From Occallatibacter riparius (GTDB lineage: Bacteria > Acidobacteriota > Terriglobia > Terriglobales > Acidobacteriaceae): DNA of 64,000 bases. The translations under genes were made by a program, and so were the position numbers. The stretch covers positions 4,898,001-4,962,000 of the forward strand of contig NZ_CP093313.1 of assembly GCF_025264625.1 (NCBI RefSeq), in the 5' to 3' direction. The notes under the pieces are model-generated. The model saw only the letters and a program-made list of their open reading frames with translations. It had not been told where the DNA came from and did no database searches. Shown piece after piece: positions 44,082-52,269 of the stretch; within the stretch, counting starts at the first letter, position 1; every line of letters begins with the position of its first letter.

Positions 44082-45353
44082 TTACCGAGGGTCTAAACGG
44101 GTTCTTGTCTTCGTTCCCCTCGGACCGGTGCGGGTGATGGTTGCCTTGCCGGTCCCGCGGCCGGTCACTGTTCGGCTTCCAGTGTTTCCGTTCGGCCCCG
44201 TGATGGTGGTTGACTTCCCACCTGGGTAGTGAGACGTCGATTCGGTTGCGGTTCTGCCGTTTGCCCCAGTGACAGTCCGCGTATTGTTGTATTGACCATT
44301 GCCGATCGAGCGCTGATCGGTATACGTTGCGCCATTTGGGCCGGTCATAGTGCGGGTGTTGTTGTAGTGCCCATCTCCTACGGCACGCTGATCGGTGTAG
44401 GTGCCTCCATGTGGGCCGACCACCGTGCGCGTAGCTATGCTTTGGTTAAAGGAACGGGCAGCCACGGTGTGATCGAAACGGCCATAGTAGCCATGATTGA
44501 CGACCGTTACACTTCGAGAAATGTAGGTTGTGTGGTTGTAAACAATGGTGCGTGAATACCAATTCGGGGCCCAATGACTGCATCCCCAGCCATAGGAAAG
44601 GAAAGCACCGACCGCGACGCCTGCTGCAAATCCAACAACAGCGGCGGTTACGACACCAGCCGGACGGGGCGGCGCCACATAGTAATAAGCAGGATAGATC
44701 GGGACCGGATCGCCGTAGACAACCCAAGGGTTGTAGAGCGGCACGTAGATGACAGCTGGGTTGACAGGCCGAATCACAATACTAGACGGCTGATAGATCA
44801 CATTTAGTTGCGGTGATGTTCTGAGCGTTCCTGCGGCGTAGGCCCGCTGGCGCATCTCTTGCACGGCGATCATGACATCCTGCGGCTGGTTGTAGTATGC
44901 GTCACCTAGACGGCCGGTCCATTGAAGGTTGTGGTCGAGATTCGAAAGCACTGAAGGAAATGCCGTGAGAGCTTTGACGCTTGGATCCCAAGGCTGAGCG
45001 TCCACGGCGCGTGCCAGCTCCGGTTGCGGCATGGCGGCATTTCTTTGCACGAAGCGGTCCGCTTCAACGATCTGCGGGGAGAAGGTAGCCGCAGCGAGGA
45101 TCTGGGCGACTAGGGCATCGGGATAAAGCGCGATAGGAGCTACGAGTTGGTCAAGTTGACCTGGAGGAATTTGGGAATATTGGGGTCGCACAGTTGCGAC
45201 CTCTTGCGCAGGAAGATCCTCGGTGCTCAGCGGAATCATGCAGCAGATTAGTGCCATTGCGATGGCGCTGCGTACCTTTTGGATCAGCAGGTCATTCAAA
45301 GAAGGGCTTTGCTTCGAGAATGAAGGTGTCGTTCCCATAAGTCGCGAAGTCAT
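44082..45353 (-). CDS. DUF3300 protein with GPNG-repeat tail
   Basis: 423 aa; GAGGT lies five bases before the ATG. A signal or membrane segment (about 27-48) precedes the DUF3300 domain (about 60-260), recognised by LDQLVAPIALYPDALVAQIL, PSVKALTAFPSVLSNLD and VIYVPLYNPWVVYGDP. A hydrophobic Gly/Ala segment (about 233-255) follows. The C-terminal tail (about 310-423) consists of about 25-residue units such as GPNGATYTDQRSIGNGQYNN, shared with the small secreted proteins at 31031 and 46494. Box E lies 119 bases upstream. DUF3300 has no known biochemical role. Confidence 0.85.
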   Translation of the reverse strand: MTSRLMGTTPSFSKQSPSLNDLLIQKVRSAIAMALICCMIPLSTEDLPAQEVATVRPQYSQIPPGQLDQLVAPIALYPDALVAQILAAATFSPQIVEADRFVQRNAAMPQPELARAVDAQPWDPSVKALTAFPSVLSNLDHNLQWTGRLGDAYYNQPQDVMIAVQEMRQRAYAAGTLRTSPQLNVIYQPSSIVIRPVNPAVIYVPLYNPWVVYGDPVPIYPAYYYVAPPRPAGVVTAAVVGFAAGVAVGAFLSYGWGCSHWAPNWYSRTIVYNHTTYISRSVTVVNHGYYGRFDHTVAARSFNQSIATRTVVGPHGGTYTDQRAVGDGHYNNTRTMTGPNGATYTDQRSIGNGQYNNTRTVTGANGRTATESTSHYPGGKSTTITGPNGNTGSRTVTGRGTGKATITRTGPRGTKTRTRLDPR

Positions 45354-45471
45354 GTGAAACCTCGAATGTGTGAACTCGATGCGAATCGATGTTCTCGGAC
45401 AGGATCTCTACTGTCGGCGGAACGGAGTATCGATGCACCCGTTCAGTCTGACCCGAGTGGATGAGAAGTTA

Positions 45472-45486
45472 TGTCAAGAAATGTCG
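45472..45486 (-). promoter_or_regulatory. Direct-repeat box E (Cpx-like)
   Basis: On the minus strand CGACA-TTTCT-TGACA with a 10-base period, 119 bases upstream of the DUF3300 gene and in the same orientation. Confidence 0.6.
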
Positions 45487-45534
45487 GACCAATGCAGGAG
45501 CGCTTCGTTCTCTTGACCGGCTAACTGACGTAGG

Positions 45535-46119
45535 CTAACGCCTGCTCATCATCTCGAGTTCGGCGCGAATGCGACAGAGCGCACGGTGCAGATGTGCCTT
45601 TACCGTGCCCACATTGAGACCGGCAATCTCCGCAATCTCGCCTATTTTGAGATCTTCAACAAACCGAAGCAGGAACACGGTTCGTTGTCGCTCTGGAAGG
45701 TCGTCAGCAATCCTCCAAATCAGGCGGACATGTTCCCGTGCGGAGGCTTGGTCTTCAGGGGACCTTTCGCAAGTCGGGAGCCAGTTGCTCACGTCATCCA
45801 ACTCGACGGAGGATCTCGTCATTTGGCGCCAGAACTGCAAGCGCCGGTTGCGCCAGTGGTCTTTTTGCAGATTTTCAGCGATCCGGATCAACCAGGTTCT
45901 CGGGTTCGACGCCCCTCGAAAACTAGACCAGTGAAAGTGCGCCTTCAAAAGACATTCCTGCGTGAGAGTTTCCGCAAGATCCGCATCGCGAAGGGATGCC
46001 AATAAGAATCGGAAGACATAGGGTCGGCAGGTTGAGGCGACAGCGGCAAACTCTTCTGCCGCTTGGCCGAGAGTTGAAGGGATCTGATTCCCAAGTGCCA
46101 ATTCATTAAGTCGAGACAT
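45535..46119 (-). CDS. ECF RNA polymerase sigma factor
   Basis: 194 aa from the ATG at 46119 (AAGGA about 12 bases upstream); the frame is open further upstream to 46281 but without better signals. Region 2 is seen in YVFRFLLASLRDADLAETLT and LQKDHWRNRRLQFWRQM. Region 4 is seen in LPERQRTVFLLRFVEDLKIG and VGTVKAHLHRALCRIRAELE. No anti-sigma gene is adjacent. The pseudogene at 32618-33221 is a broken paralogue. Its closest neighbours on the same strand are the GPNG-repeat gene upstream and DUF3300 downstream. Confidence 0.88.
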   Translation of the reverse strand: MSRLNELALGNQIPSTLGQAAEEFAAVASTCRPYVFRFLLASLRDADLAETLTQECLLKAHFHWSSFRGASNPRTWLIRIAENLQKDHWRNRRLQFWRQMTRSSVELDDVSNWLPTCERSPEDQASAREHVRLIWRIADDLPERQRTVFLLRFVEDLKIGEIAEIAGLNVGTVKAHLHRALCRIRAELEMMSRR

Positions 46120-46493
46120 TCCAAAAATCCATCCTTCTATTCGTGAAGCAGGGGAAGGCCGCGTCTTGAGTCGAGCAGCGGGGAGCCGCACGGTGGATCT
46201 AGTTGGGTTGCGACAATCGTCCTCCATCATGGACATAGATAGGCCTCTCTCGCCAACGAATCTAGCTCCACGCGAGAACACACAATGTCAGGAATTATTG
46301 GAAAGGAGGCCGCAGGAAAGCACTGGGCTGAATGTTATGAAAGAGAGCCGCTCCAGTTTGATTGAGTTCCTCTGAAGTCACAACGGCGCCCGTCCTTCTC
46401 CGGCCATATGGCAATCGAATTGCGAGATATGCCGAAGCCATCGAGCCAATGCTGATGCGCCGTTGCGTTCAGGCTCCTGGCTCTTGCCGACTT
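46120..46493. other. Intergenic stretch between the sigma and GPNG genes
   Basis: 374 bases. It should hold the sigma gene promoter and the end of the GPNG transcript. An in-frame N-terminal extension of the sigma ORF covers part of it but has no recognisable content. I see no hairpin. Confidence 0.4.
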
Positions 46494-46907
46494 TTAGGGT
46501 TGGGGTGCTGGTGTGACCGTTCTGGAGTTGGTGACTTGTCCATTCGAGACGGTACGCTGGTCGGTGTACGTTGCACCATTCGGCCCAACCGCTGTTTTCG
46601 TGCTAGTCAGCTCGCCTGGTTGTGCTGAGCGCTCCGACGAGTATGTGGCCCCATTTGGTCCTATCGCCGTGCGTGTATCAGAGTACTGGCCATTACCGGC
46701 GGTTTTCTGGTTGGTATAGGTCCCACCATTGGGACCGGTCGCCTGGCGCGTGCCTGAGAATTGGCCGTTCCCGCGGGTTTGAGTCATGTTGCGCGTACCT
46801 CCTCGGGGGCCGATAGTTGACCTGTGGCGGAGTGCCTGGGCGTGCGAGAAAGTCGTGCCCATCAGAAGGGCGATTGCGAGCATGGTGAAAGAGCGTTGGG
46901 GAGTCAT
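46494..46907 (-). CDS. Small secreted GPNG-repeat protein
   Basis: 137 aa with a signal peptide (about 1-24, ending SHAQA). The mature part is almost entirely about 25-residue repeats: GPNGGTYTNQKTAGNGQYSD, GPNGATYSSERSAQPGELTS and GPNGATYTDQRTVSNGQVTN. These match the tail of the DUF3300 protein (44082) almost unit for unit. No other domain is present and the function is unknown. GAGGT lies before the ATG. Box F lies about 86 bases upstream in the same orientation. Confidence 0.75.
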   Translation of the reverse strand: MTPQRSFTMLAIALLMGTTFSHAQALRHRSTIGPRGGTRNMTQTRGNGQFSGTRQATGPNGGTYTNQKTAGNGQYSDTRTAIGPNGATYSSERSAQPGELTSTKTAVGPNGATYTDQRTVSNGQVTNSRTVTPAPQP

Positions 46908-46992
46908 CGTTGTACCTCATTGGAGCAGTGTCACGGAATCACACCGTGCGATTGTTACACGGCCGATTGTCGCTCTAAGTCATGCAGCGAAA

Positions 46993-47007
46993 TGCAAGGA
47001 AATGTAA
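46993..47007 (-). promoter_or_regulatory. Direct-repeat box F (Cpx-like, variant)
   Basis: On the minus strand TTACA-TTTCC-TTGCA with a 10-base period, 86 bases upstream of the GPNG gene, same orientation. The half-sites are variants of YGACA. Confidence 0.45.
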
Positions 47008-47027
47008 AGTTCACCGCGGCTCGATCT

Positions 47028-47042
47028 AGACAAAACCTTACG
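47028..47042 (+). promoter_or_regulatory. Direct-repeat box G (Cpx-like, weak)
   Basis: AGACA-AAACC-TTACG on the plus strand, 87 bases before the alpha/beta hydrolase gene. It resembles box A in its first ten bases. The second half-site is poor. Confidence 0.35.
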
Positions 47043-47128
47043 CAAGAGGTGCTACGGACAGTGCACGATTAGGGGAAGGATGCCGTTCAACGATATCCAC
47101 GAACAATTCAATCAGCCTGAGGTAACGG

Positions 47129-48181
47129 ATGCGTCGCAAGTGTGCAATGTCAATAGCAATGTGGATGATCCTGGTCGGGGCGAGCACCGCTTCCGCACAA
47201 AGGAGTCTAGAACCACTACAGTCGGCTCCAGTGCAACCGGAGCAGCCACTTCTCGGTCCGGGTGGAAGCGCGAAGAGTTCTCGGTCAACTGTGCGCATCG
47301 AAATTCCTGGTGGCGCGCAAGGAGGATGGCTATTCTTGCCATCGAACCCGGCCCCGACGAATGCGCCCGTCGTGATTTTTTGTCACGGCTTCTCCGCAAT
47401 TCTGCCGCGGGGATACCAGGCATGGATCGATCACCTGGTGTCCCGAGGAAACATCGTGCTGTGGCCCAACTATCAGGACAACTTGCGAGTGCCAACGCGC
47501 GGATTCGTTCCCAACGCCCTGGCGGGAGTGAAGGCGGGGCTCCACATTCTTCAATCCGGCCCCGGTGGCGTTCTTCCAGATCTTGAGCGAGTTGCGGTCG
47601 TGGGGCATTCGGCGGGCGGCATGGTTGCTGCCGGCATTGCTGCGAGCGCATCTGCAGAAGGCCTCCCGAAGGTTAAGGCTTTGATGCCCGTTGAACCGGG
47701 CGACAGCCGTCGCGGCGGTGTGGCATCCGTACCCTTAGCGGACCTGAGTACCCTCCCTGACGATATTCTCCTTTTGATTCTCGTGGGCGAGGACGACACT
47801 TCTGTTGCCACCTTTGACGGTGAGCGCATCCTGCACGAGTCGACTTCGGTTCCCGCAGAGAACAAGGCTCTATTCATGCTTCACAGCGATAGTCATGGAT
47901 CGCCTGCCTTGGTTGCCAATCACTTCACCCCGACCGCGGTACTGAATACCGATGGCTCATTTGCTAAAACCCCGGTGAGGCCGGGCGTAAGCAGAAACAC
48001 GATGAACATCGGAGTAGTTGACGCATTCGACTATATGGGGACGTGGCGCCTTCTCGATCGACTGCTTGGAGCAGCCTTTTCCGATGCACCTCGAGACCAG
48101 TTATTCAGAGATCGAAGCCTAATGCTAATGGGGAAATGGAGTGATGGCGTACCTGTCGTTCCTCTGACCCGGCTGAACTAG
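47129..48181 (+). CDS. Exported alpha/beta hydrolase
   Basis: 350 aa with GAGGTAACGG before the ATG. A signal peptide (about 1-24, ending ASTASAQ) is followed by an alpha/beta hydrolase fold: APVVIFCHGFSAILPRGYQA (oxyanion region), the nucleophile elbow VVGHSAGG with its serine, a LILVGEDDT strand with the likely acid, and FMLHSDSHGSP near the C-terminus as the likely catalytic His. It resembles chlorophyllase/dienelactone hydrolase-like enzymes of the platelet-activating-factor type. The substrate is unknown. Convergent with the Spy/CpxP gene, sharing a hairpin. Confidence 0.8.
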   Translation: MRRKCAMSIAMWMILVGASTASAQRSLEPLQSAPVQPEQPLLGPGGSAKSSRSTVRIEIPGGAQGGWLFLPSNPAPTNAPVVIFCHGFSAILPRGYQAWIDHLVSRGNIVLWPNYQDNLRVPTRGFVPNALAGVKAGLHILQSGPGGVLPDLERVAVVGHSAGGMVAAGIAASASAEGLPKVKALMPVEPGDSRRGGVASVPLADLSTLPDDILLLILVGEDDTSVATFDGERILHESTSVPAENKALFMLHSDSHGSPALVANHFTPTAVLNTDGSFAKTPVRPGVSRNTMNIGVVDAFDYMGTWRLLDRLLGAAFSDAPRDQLFRDRSLMLMGKWSDGVPVVPLTRLN

Positions 48182-48208
48182 CAATCCGCAGCTAAAGCTG
48201 CGGATTGC
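48181..48208. terminator. Perfect 13-bp hairpin shared by convergent genes
   Basis: GCAATCCGCAGCT (48181-48193) pairs perfectly with AGCTGCGGATTGC (48196-48208). The hydrolase gene ends at 48181 and the minus-strand Spy/CpxP stop codon (48192-48194) lies inside the stem. There is no T-tract. Confidence 0.65.
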
Positions 48209-48638
48209 CATTGCCACGTTGTTGCATTCGTGATTGCATCTGTTCGCGACGTTCTTCTTTCATCTGTTCGTACGTCTTCTTTTGATCGCTGCTCAACAAC
48301 GCTTCGATCTTCTTGTCGCTGTCGGACATGATCGACTTTGCCTTCCTCGCCTTTTGCAGCCTCCGTCCGGATGAGTCAGCCAGTTCCCGCATCTTTGTCT
48401 GCCGGTCTGCGATGATGGGGGTTATCTTGCTTTTCTGATCGTCTGAGAGATTCAGCTTACTGCTCAGCCGAGCAACTGCCTCGTCAGGGGATGGCCAGCC
48501 CCCGGTGGTTGTTGGAACAGATGTGCTGGGGATTGGCTGGTCACTGCTTGACGGGGAAGTCTGCTGACCAAATGCGATTCGCGAACAGGGCAAGCTCGCG
48601 ATGGCGAGACTTGCGACGATTAGGATCTTCAACTGCAT
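48192..48638 (-). CDS. Spy/CpxP-like periplasmic LTxxQ protein
   Basis: 148 aa; AAGGAGG lies four bases before the ATG. A signal peptide (about 1-24) is followed by a helical domain with two LTxxQ-type motifs: LNLSDDQKSKITPIIADRQ and ALLSSDQKKTYEQMKEERR. This is the hallmark of the Spy/CpxP family of ATP-independent periplasmic chaperones, which in enterobacteria belong to the Cpx and Bae envelope-stress regulons. The C-terminus is Gln/Arg-rich. Box H lies 56 bases upstream. A CpxR/CpxA-like pair begins less than 600 bases away on the other strand, which fits the same role. Confidence 0.85.
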   Translation of the reverse strand: MQLKILIVASLAIASLPCSRIAFGQQTSPSSSDQPIPSTSVPTTTGGWPSPDEAVARLSSKLNLSDDQKSKITPIIADRQTKMRELADSSGRRLQKARKAKSIMSDSDKKIEALLSSDQKKTYEQMKEERREQMQSRMQQRGNGNPQL

Positions 48639-48693
48639 AAAACCTCCTTCCCTAAATCTAGGACAACCCAGAGTGATGAAACCGCCGAGCGCG

Positions 48694-48708
48694 TGTAAAG
48701 TTTTGTCG
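48694..48708 (-). promoter_or_regulatory. Direct-repeat box H (Cpx-like)
   Basis: On the minus strand CGACA-AAACT-TTACA with a 10-base period, 56 bases upstream of the Spy/CpxP gene, same orientation. A further TTACA half-site lies 12 bases away at 48716-48720. The second half-site contains TTTAC, the complement of the E. coli CpxR half-site GTAAA. Confidence 0.6.
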
Positions 48709-48794
48709 GAAGACGTGTAAGGGCTAGGGATGCAAGGGATACTTGAAATAGCTTGACGTCCGCGCTGCGGAGAATCGAATCAGGAGTTCCCCTC

Positions 48795-49157
48795 ATGAGT
48801 CTGGAAGCGTGCCATCCGGCCCTGGGCATTTTTGATGTTGTTCTGGCGACGTCGTTTTACCTTCAGTGGCTTCGATTTCAACTCGACTGGGAGCACCGGC
48901 CAGAGAACGGCGGCCCATCGATAATGGAAGTGAGCCGAGATCTGGCCGTTCTGCATTTAACGGAACACTACGGGGCGGATCACCGAGTGCACGTATTCAT
49001 CGGAATCGACGATCTCGAGGAATTGCATCAAGAAATCTCGGAACGCCCAAATCACAATATGAGGCCCGGTATCGAAACCGCAGCATGGCGCGAGGAGTTC
49101 ATGAGCGTCATCGATCCTTTTGGCAATCGTCTCGCATTGATTCAGCAATCATCTTGA
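48795..49157 (+). CDS. VOC-superfamily (glyoxalase/bleomycin-resistance-like) protein
   Basis: 120 aa from the ATG at 48795, preceded by AGGAG. The VOC pattern is visible: ALGIFDVVLATSFYLQWLRF (helix after the first strand), LAVLHLTEHYG, HVFIGIDDLEELHQEI and the closing MSVIDPFGNRLALIQ. This resembles glyoxalase/bleomycin-resistance-like proteins. H and E residues typical of metal binding are partly present (LHLTEH, FGNRLAL). The substrate is unknown. It lies between the Spy/CpxP gene and the second Cpx-like system. Confidence 0.8.
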   Translation: MSLEACHPALGIFDVVLATSFYLQWLRFQLDWEHRPENGGPSIMEVSRDLAVLHLTEHYGADHRVHVFIGIDDLEELHQEISERPNHNMRPGIETAAWREEFMSVIDPFGNRLALIQQSS

Positions 49158-49202
49158 GTCGACCAAAGACAGAATGACTTTAGCTCCCATTGGAACCCCA
49201 TC

Positions 49203-49889
49203 ATGGACACTACAATCCTCTTAGTAGATGACGATACCGAACTGTGCGAGTCCCTGACCCGCTTGCTCGCAATGGATCAGATCGCGGTGTCATCGGCGAA
49301 CAGCGTCTCTGAAGGCAAGGCTGAAATCTCGTCAAAGCGATACGATCTGATCGTTCTGGATGTCATGCTGCCGGATGGTGATGGCCGCAAGATGCTGCAG
49401 AAGATTAGGGAAGAGTCTGATATTCCGGTCATTATGCTCACAGCGCGTGGTGACGCCGGCGATCGAATCGCGGGTCTTGAGAGCGGGGCGGACGACTATA
49501 TTCCGAAGCCTTTTGTGGCGGCGGAACTAGTCGCGCGCATTCGTGCAGTGTTGCGTCGCCGTGTTGGAGGAAGGGGCAGCACATTGTTGACCGGGGATCT
49601 CAAGATAGAAATCTCCACTCGGCGTGTTCTCCGCGATGAGGAGGAGATTGCCTTAACCTCGGCCGAATTCGACATTCTAGTCGCTCTTGTTCGCCGCAGC
49701 GGCGAATGTGTCACTCGAGAAGAACTTATCCAGCATGTACTCGGAAGACCTGTGGGCCTCTTCGACCGGTCCATCGACAACCACATCAGTAGCCTGCGCC
49801 GGAAACTGGGATCCCAAGCGGGGGGCAACGAACGGATTCGCAGCATCCGTAGTCTGGGATATTGTTATACGGGACATCTGCGTGCGTAG
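49203..49889 (+). CDS. OmpR/CpxR-type response regulator
   Basis: 228 aa. Receiver domain (1-115) with D9-D11, phospho-acceptor D53 in LIVLDVMLPD and K in YIPKPF. Winged-helix domain (about 125-225), whose recognition helix region DRSIDNHISSLRRKLG is very close to that of CpxR. The gene overlaps the kinase by eight bases. It is the second candidate regulator of the YGACA boxes and lies next to the Spy/CpxP gene that carries box H. Confidence 0.92.
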   Translation: MDTTILLVDDDTELCESLTRLLAMDQIAVSSANSVSEGKAEISSKRYDLIVLDVMLPDGDGRKMLQKIREESDIPVIMLTARGDAGDRIAGLESGADDYIPKPFVAAELVARIRAVLRRRVGGRGSTLLTGDLKIEISTRRVLRDEEEIALTSAEFDILVALVRRSGECVTREELIQHVLGRPVGLFDRSIDNHISSLRRKLGSQAGGNERIRSIRSLGYCYTGHLRA

Positions 49890-51240
49890 CCTCTTCGTGC
49901 GCGTGTTTCTGACTTTCTGCCTGGCGTCGGCACTGACTGTAGTCAGTCTCGCTGTCATCACCGGCGTTACAAGTGCCCGTCCCCTTTCGCATCGATGGCT
50001 CATGCATTCGCTTGATCTCTATACGAAAACCGCAGTCGACCTCTACGAAGATGGGGGGCCAAGAAGGCTAGGAGAGTTTCTGTCCGATATTCAGGAGGAT
50101 TCGCAGATCACGGCGACACTTCTAAAAGGGGATTCGAACCTCACTGGAACACCCGTACCAAGTGATGCGGTGGATCTGCTCGCCGAGGCAAGGATCGCAA
50201 AGCAATCTCAGTTCGCCTTTAAGCGCCCGTGGCTCGGTGTGGTCCGCGAGGTGCGAGGAAACAACGAATACTTCTTTGTGGCGCAGGTGAAGCGTGTCAG
50301 GATGTTTGGGACCTTTATCGACCCGGATACGACCGCCTTTCGAGTAGGAATTGCCTTGTTGATTTGTTCTTCGCTTTGTGGTCTGTTGGCTCGAAGTATT
50401 ACGAAGCCAATTCGCAGTCTCCAAAAGACAGCAATGGCTATCGCGCATGGCGACCTGACGGCCCGCGTGTCTCCGGTCCTTGAAGGTCGCAAGGACGAGT
50501 TAGCCCTGTTGGGAAAAGACTTTGATCGGATGGCTCAACAGGTACAAACACTACTCGATCAGCAGAAGCTGCTTCTTCGCGACATCTCGCACGAACTTCG
50601 CTCGCCATTATCCCGCCTGAGCGTATCTGCGGAGCTTGTACAGCGGGGAGACCTGGGAGCGGCAGCACGCATGCAGGCCGACATCAAGACGCTCGAAAAC
50701 ATGATCGCCGACCTGCTGACACTTGCGCGCATCGACGCTACCGAGAAAAATTCGCGGCGCGAGAGCGTCCACATGGGCCGGCTGGTACAGCAGATTGTTA
50801 AGGACGCGTCATTCGAAGGAATCGCAGCAAACAAAACAGTTGTGCAGACAGGATTGTTCGATCGCTTCGTGCTTGCCGATACGACTCTGGTTCATAGCTG
50901 TATTGAGAATGTCGTTCGCAACGCCCTGAGACATACACGCCCCGGTGGCCTTGTCGAGGTGAACATTGCAGAATCAAACGAATTTGGAATCGCTGCAGTT
51001 GCCATCACCACAACAGATGAGGGAACGGGAGTTCCAGACGATTCGCTGGAACAGATCTTCGAGCCGTTTTTCAGGGTTGCGTCTCCCGACTCTCACAAAC
51101 AAGGTGGTGCGGGGCTCGGACTGTCCATTAGCAAGAGAATTGCCAATCTCTATGGTGGTGGCATCTCGGCAATCAATATTGATGGCGGAGGTTTGCAGGT
51201 CAAGATCACGTTTCCGGTCTGTGTACCAAGCCAAGGGTGA
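49882..51240 (+). CDS. CpxA-type sensor histidine kinase
   Basis: 452 aa, starting at the GTG at 49882 inside the regulator gene; the longer open frame from 49687 overlaps the regulator and has no start signal. Two membrane helices (about 9-30 and 153-170) enclose a periplasmic sensor of about 120 residues. HAMP (about 171-225), then HisKA with RDISHELRSPLSRL (H237) and an HATPase with N-box NVVRNALRHT, DEGTGVP and GGAGLGLSIS. This is the CpxA layout. The sensor differs from that of the kinase at 28881, so the two systems probably sense different signals. Confidence 0.9.
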   Translation: MRSLFVRVFLTFCLASALTVVSLAVITGVTSARPLSHRWLMHSLDLYTKTAVDLYEDGGPRRLGEFLSDIQEDSQITATLLKGDSNLTGTPVPSDAVDLLAEARIAKQSQFAFKRPWLGVVREVRGNNEYFFVAQVKRVRMFGTFIDPDTTAFRVGIALLICSSLCGLLARSITKPIRSLQKTAMAIAHGDLTARVSPVLEGRKDELALLGKDFDRMAQQVQTLLDQQKLLLRDISHELRSPLSRLSVSAELVQRGDLGAAARMQADIKTLENMIADLLTLARIDATEKNSRRESVHMGRLVQQIVKDASFEGIAANKTVVQTGLFDRFVLADTTLVHSCIENVVRNALRHTRPGGLVEVNIAESNEFGIAAVAITTTDEGTGVPDDSLEQIFEPFFRVASPDSHKQGGAGLGLSISKRIANLYGGGISAINIDGGGLQVKITFPVCVPSQG

Positions 51241-51644
51241 AAATCGCGATGCGAGTGTGTCGTCGCTCAGGAGTTATTGGTAAGGGCAGATTCCAGCGTT
51301 GCACGGCCAGTGCTCGTCACCGTGACGAGGGTTGTACGCCCATGTCAAGTGAGCCGCAATGAGCTTTCGCAGCGTCACACGGCTCAACTGGCGAGACAGA
51401 CGGCTTTATCCCATTCCGTCACTGACGCAAGTTCCCGTTGACGCATTCCGCTTTTGCGAAGGCCGCCAGACGTGCATGCACACAAAGCCCGAATCGGAGA
51501 GTCCGGCGGCCTGCGGCCATCAGGAATGACGTGCCGAGTGTCGCCCCAGGCAGTTGCGCTATTCATCTGCAGAATGGAACATCGGCCCTTGAACTTCTCC
51601 CATAACGTTGTTTCGGTTGTCGCTGGATGACGAGGTTCGCAGGT
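51241..51644. other. Gap without a recognisable gene
   Basis: 404 bases between the second Cpx-like kinase and the convergent minus-strand secreted-protein gene. No ORF is recognisable and I see no strong hairpin. Confidence 0.45.
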
Positions 51645-52184
51645 TCACTGCATCGGGGCTCGTGTACACGACAAGTGGTCTGCGGTCTCCCAGTTCGCCG
51701 TGGATGTTCGGCTAATCTGCCATTCGACTGTGAACGAGTCTTTCCCCGTAATGGAATATACAAACCGGTTGATGACATAGGTGGCTTTGGCATCGGAAGA
51801 GATTGGTGAGGTCATGACGAGGACCCCGTTTTGCCAGCCCATCTCACTCGAATAGACGGCGGTTCCGAAGCTGTTTGCGTCGAACTCCACCAGCTGCTTT
51901 TGGTTTGGATCATAGCCGATAAGGTACTTCGCAACGTAGCCGGATACCGGTTCAGTATCTCGTTCCGTCAACTCCAGCCATTTCCCATCGAGAACTGCCG
52001 AGCCGGTATAAATGGATCGATGAATTTTCTTGTTGCGGAAAGCCCCCTCGCAACCCCAAGTTCCGGCGAAGTCAAATCCGTTTGTCGGCAGAGCTGCGAG
52101 CCTCTTTGAATCCTGTGCGGATAGAGATATCGCACACAACGCAGTACAGAAAACCAATAGAGAGCGATAGATCAAGCAGGTCAT
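51645..52184 (-). CDS. Small secreted protein of unknown function
   Basis: 179 aa; GGAGGG lies five bases before the ATG. A signal peptide (about 1-23, ending LSAQD) is followed by a single beta-barrel-like domain: FDFAGTWGCEGAFRNKKIHR, GKWLELTERDTEPVSGYVA, LIGYDPNQKQLVEFDANSFG and DSFTVEWQISRTSTANWETA. The pattern resembles DUF1579-like or lipocalin-like secreted proteins. It is followed downstream on the plus side by the converging kinase gene. The ADOP permease gene ends 85 bases upstream and could share its transcript. Confidence 0.7.
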   Translation of the reverse strand: MTCLIYRSLLVFCTALCAISLSAQDSKRLAALPTNGFDFAGTWGCEGAFRNKKIHRSIYTGSAVLDGKWLELTERDTEPVSGYVAKYLIGYDPNQKQLVEFDANSFGTAVYSSEMGWQNGVLVMTSPISSDAKATYVINRFVYSITGKDSFTVEWQISRTSTANWETADHLSCTRAPMQ

Positions 52185-52269
52185 TGGATCCCTCCGTCGC
52201 GTTATCTCAGAACTCGTTCAACGCGCGCGGGTAAGACGCCGACATTGAACCCGCCCGGCCCACTGCGTG

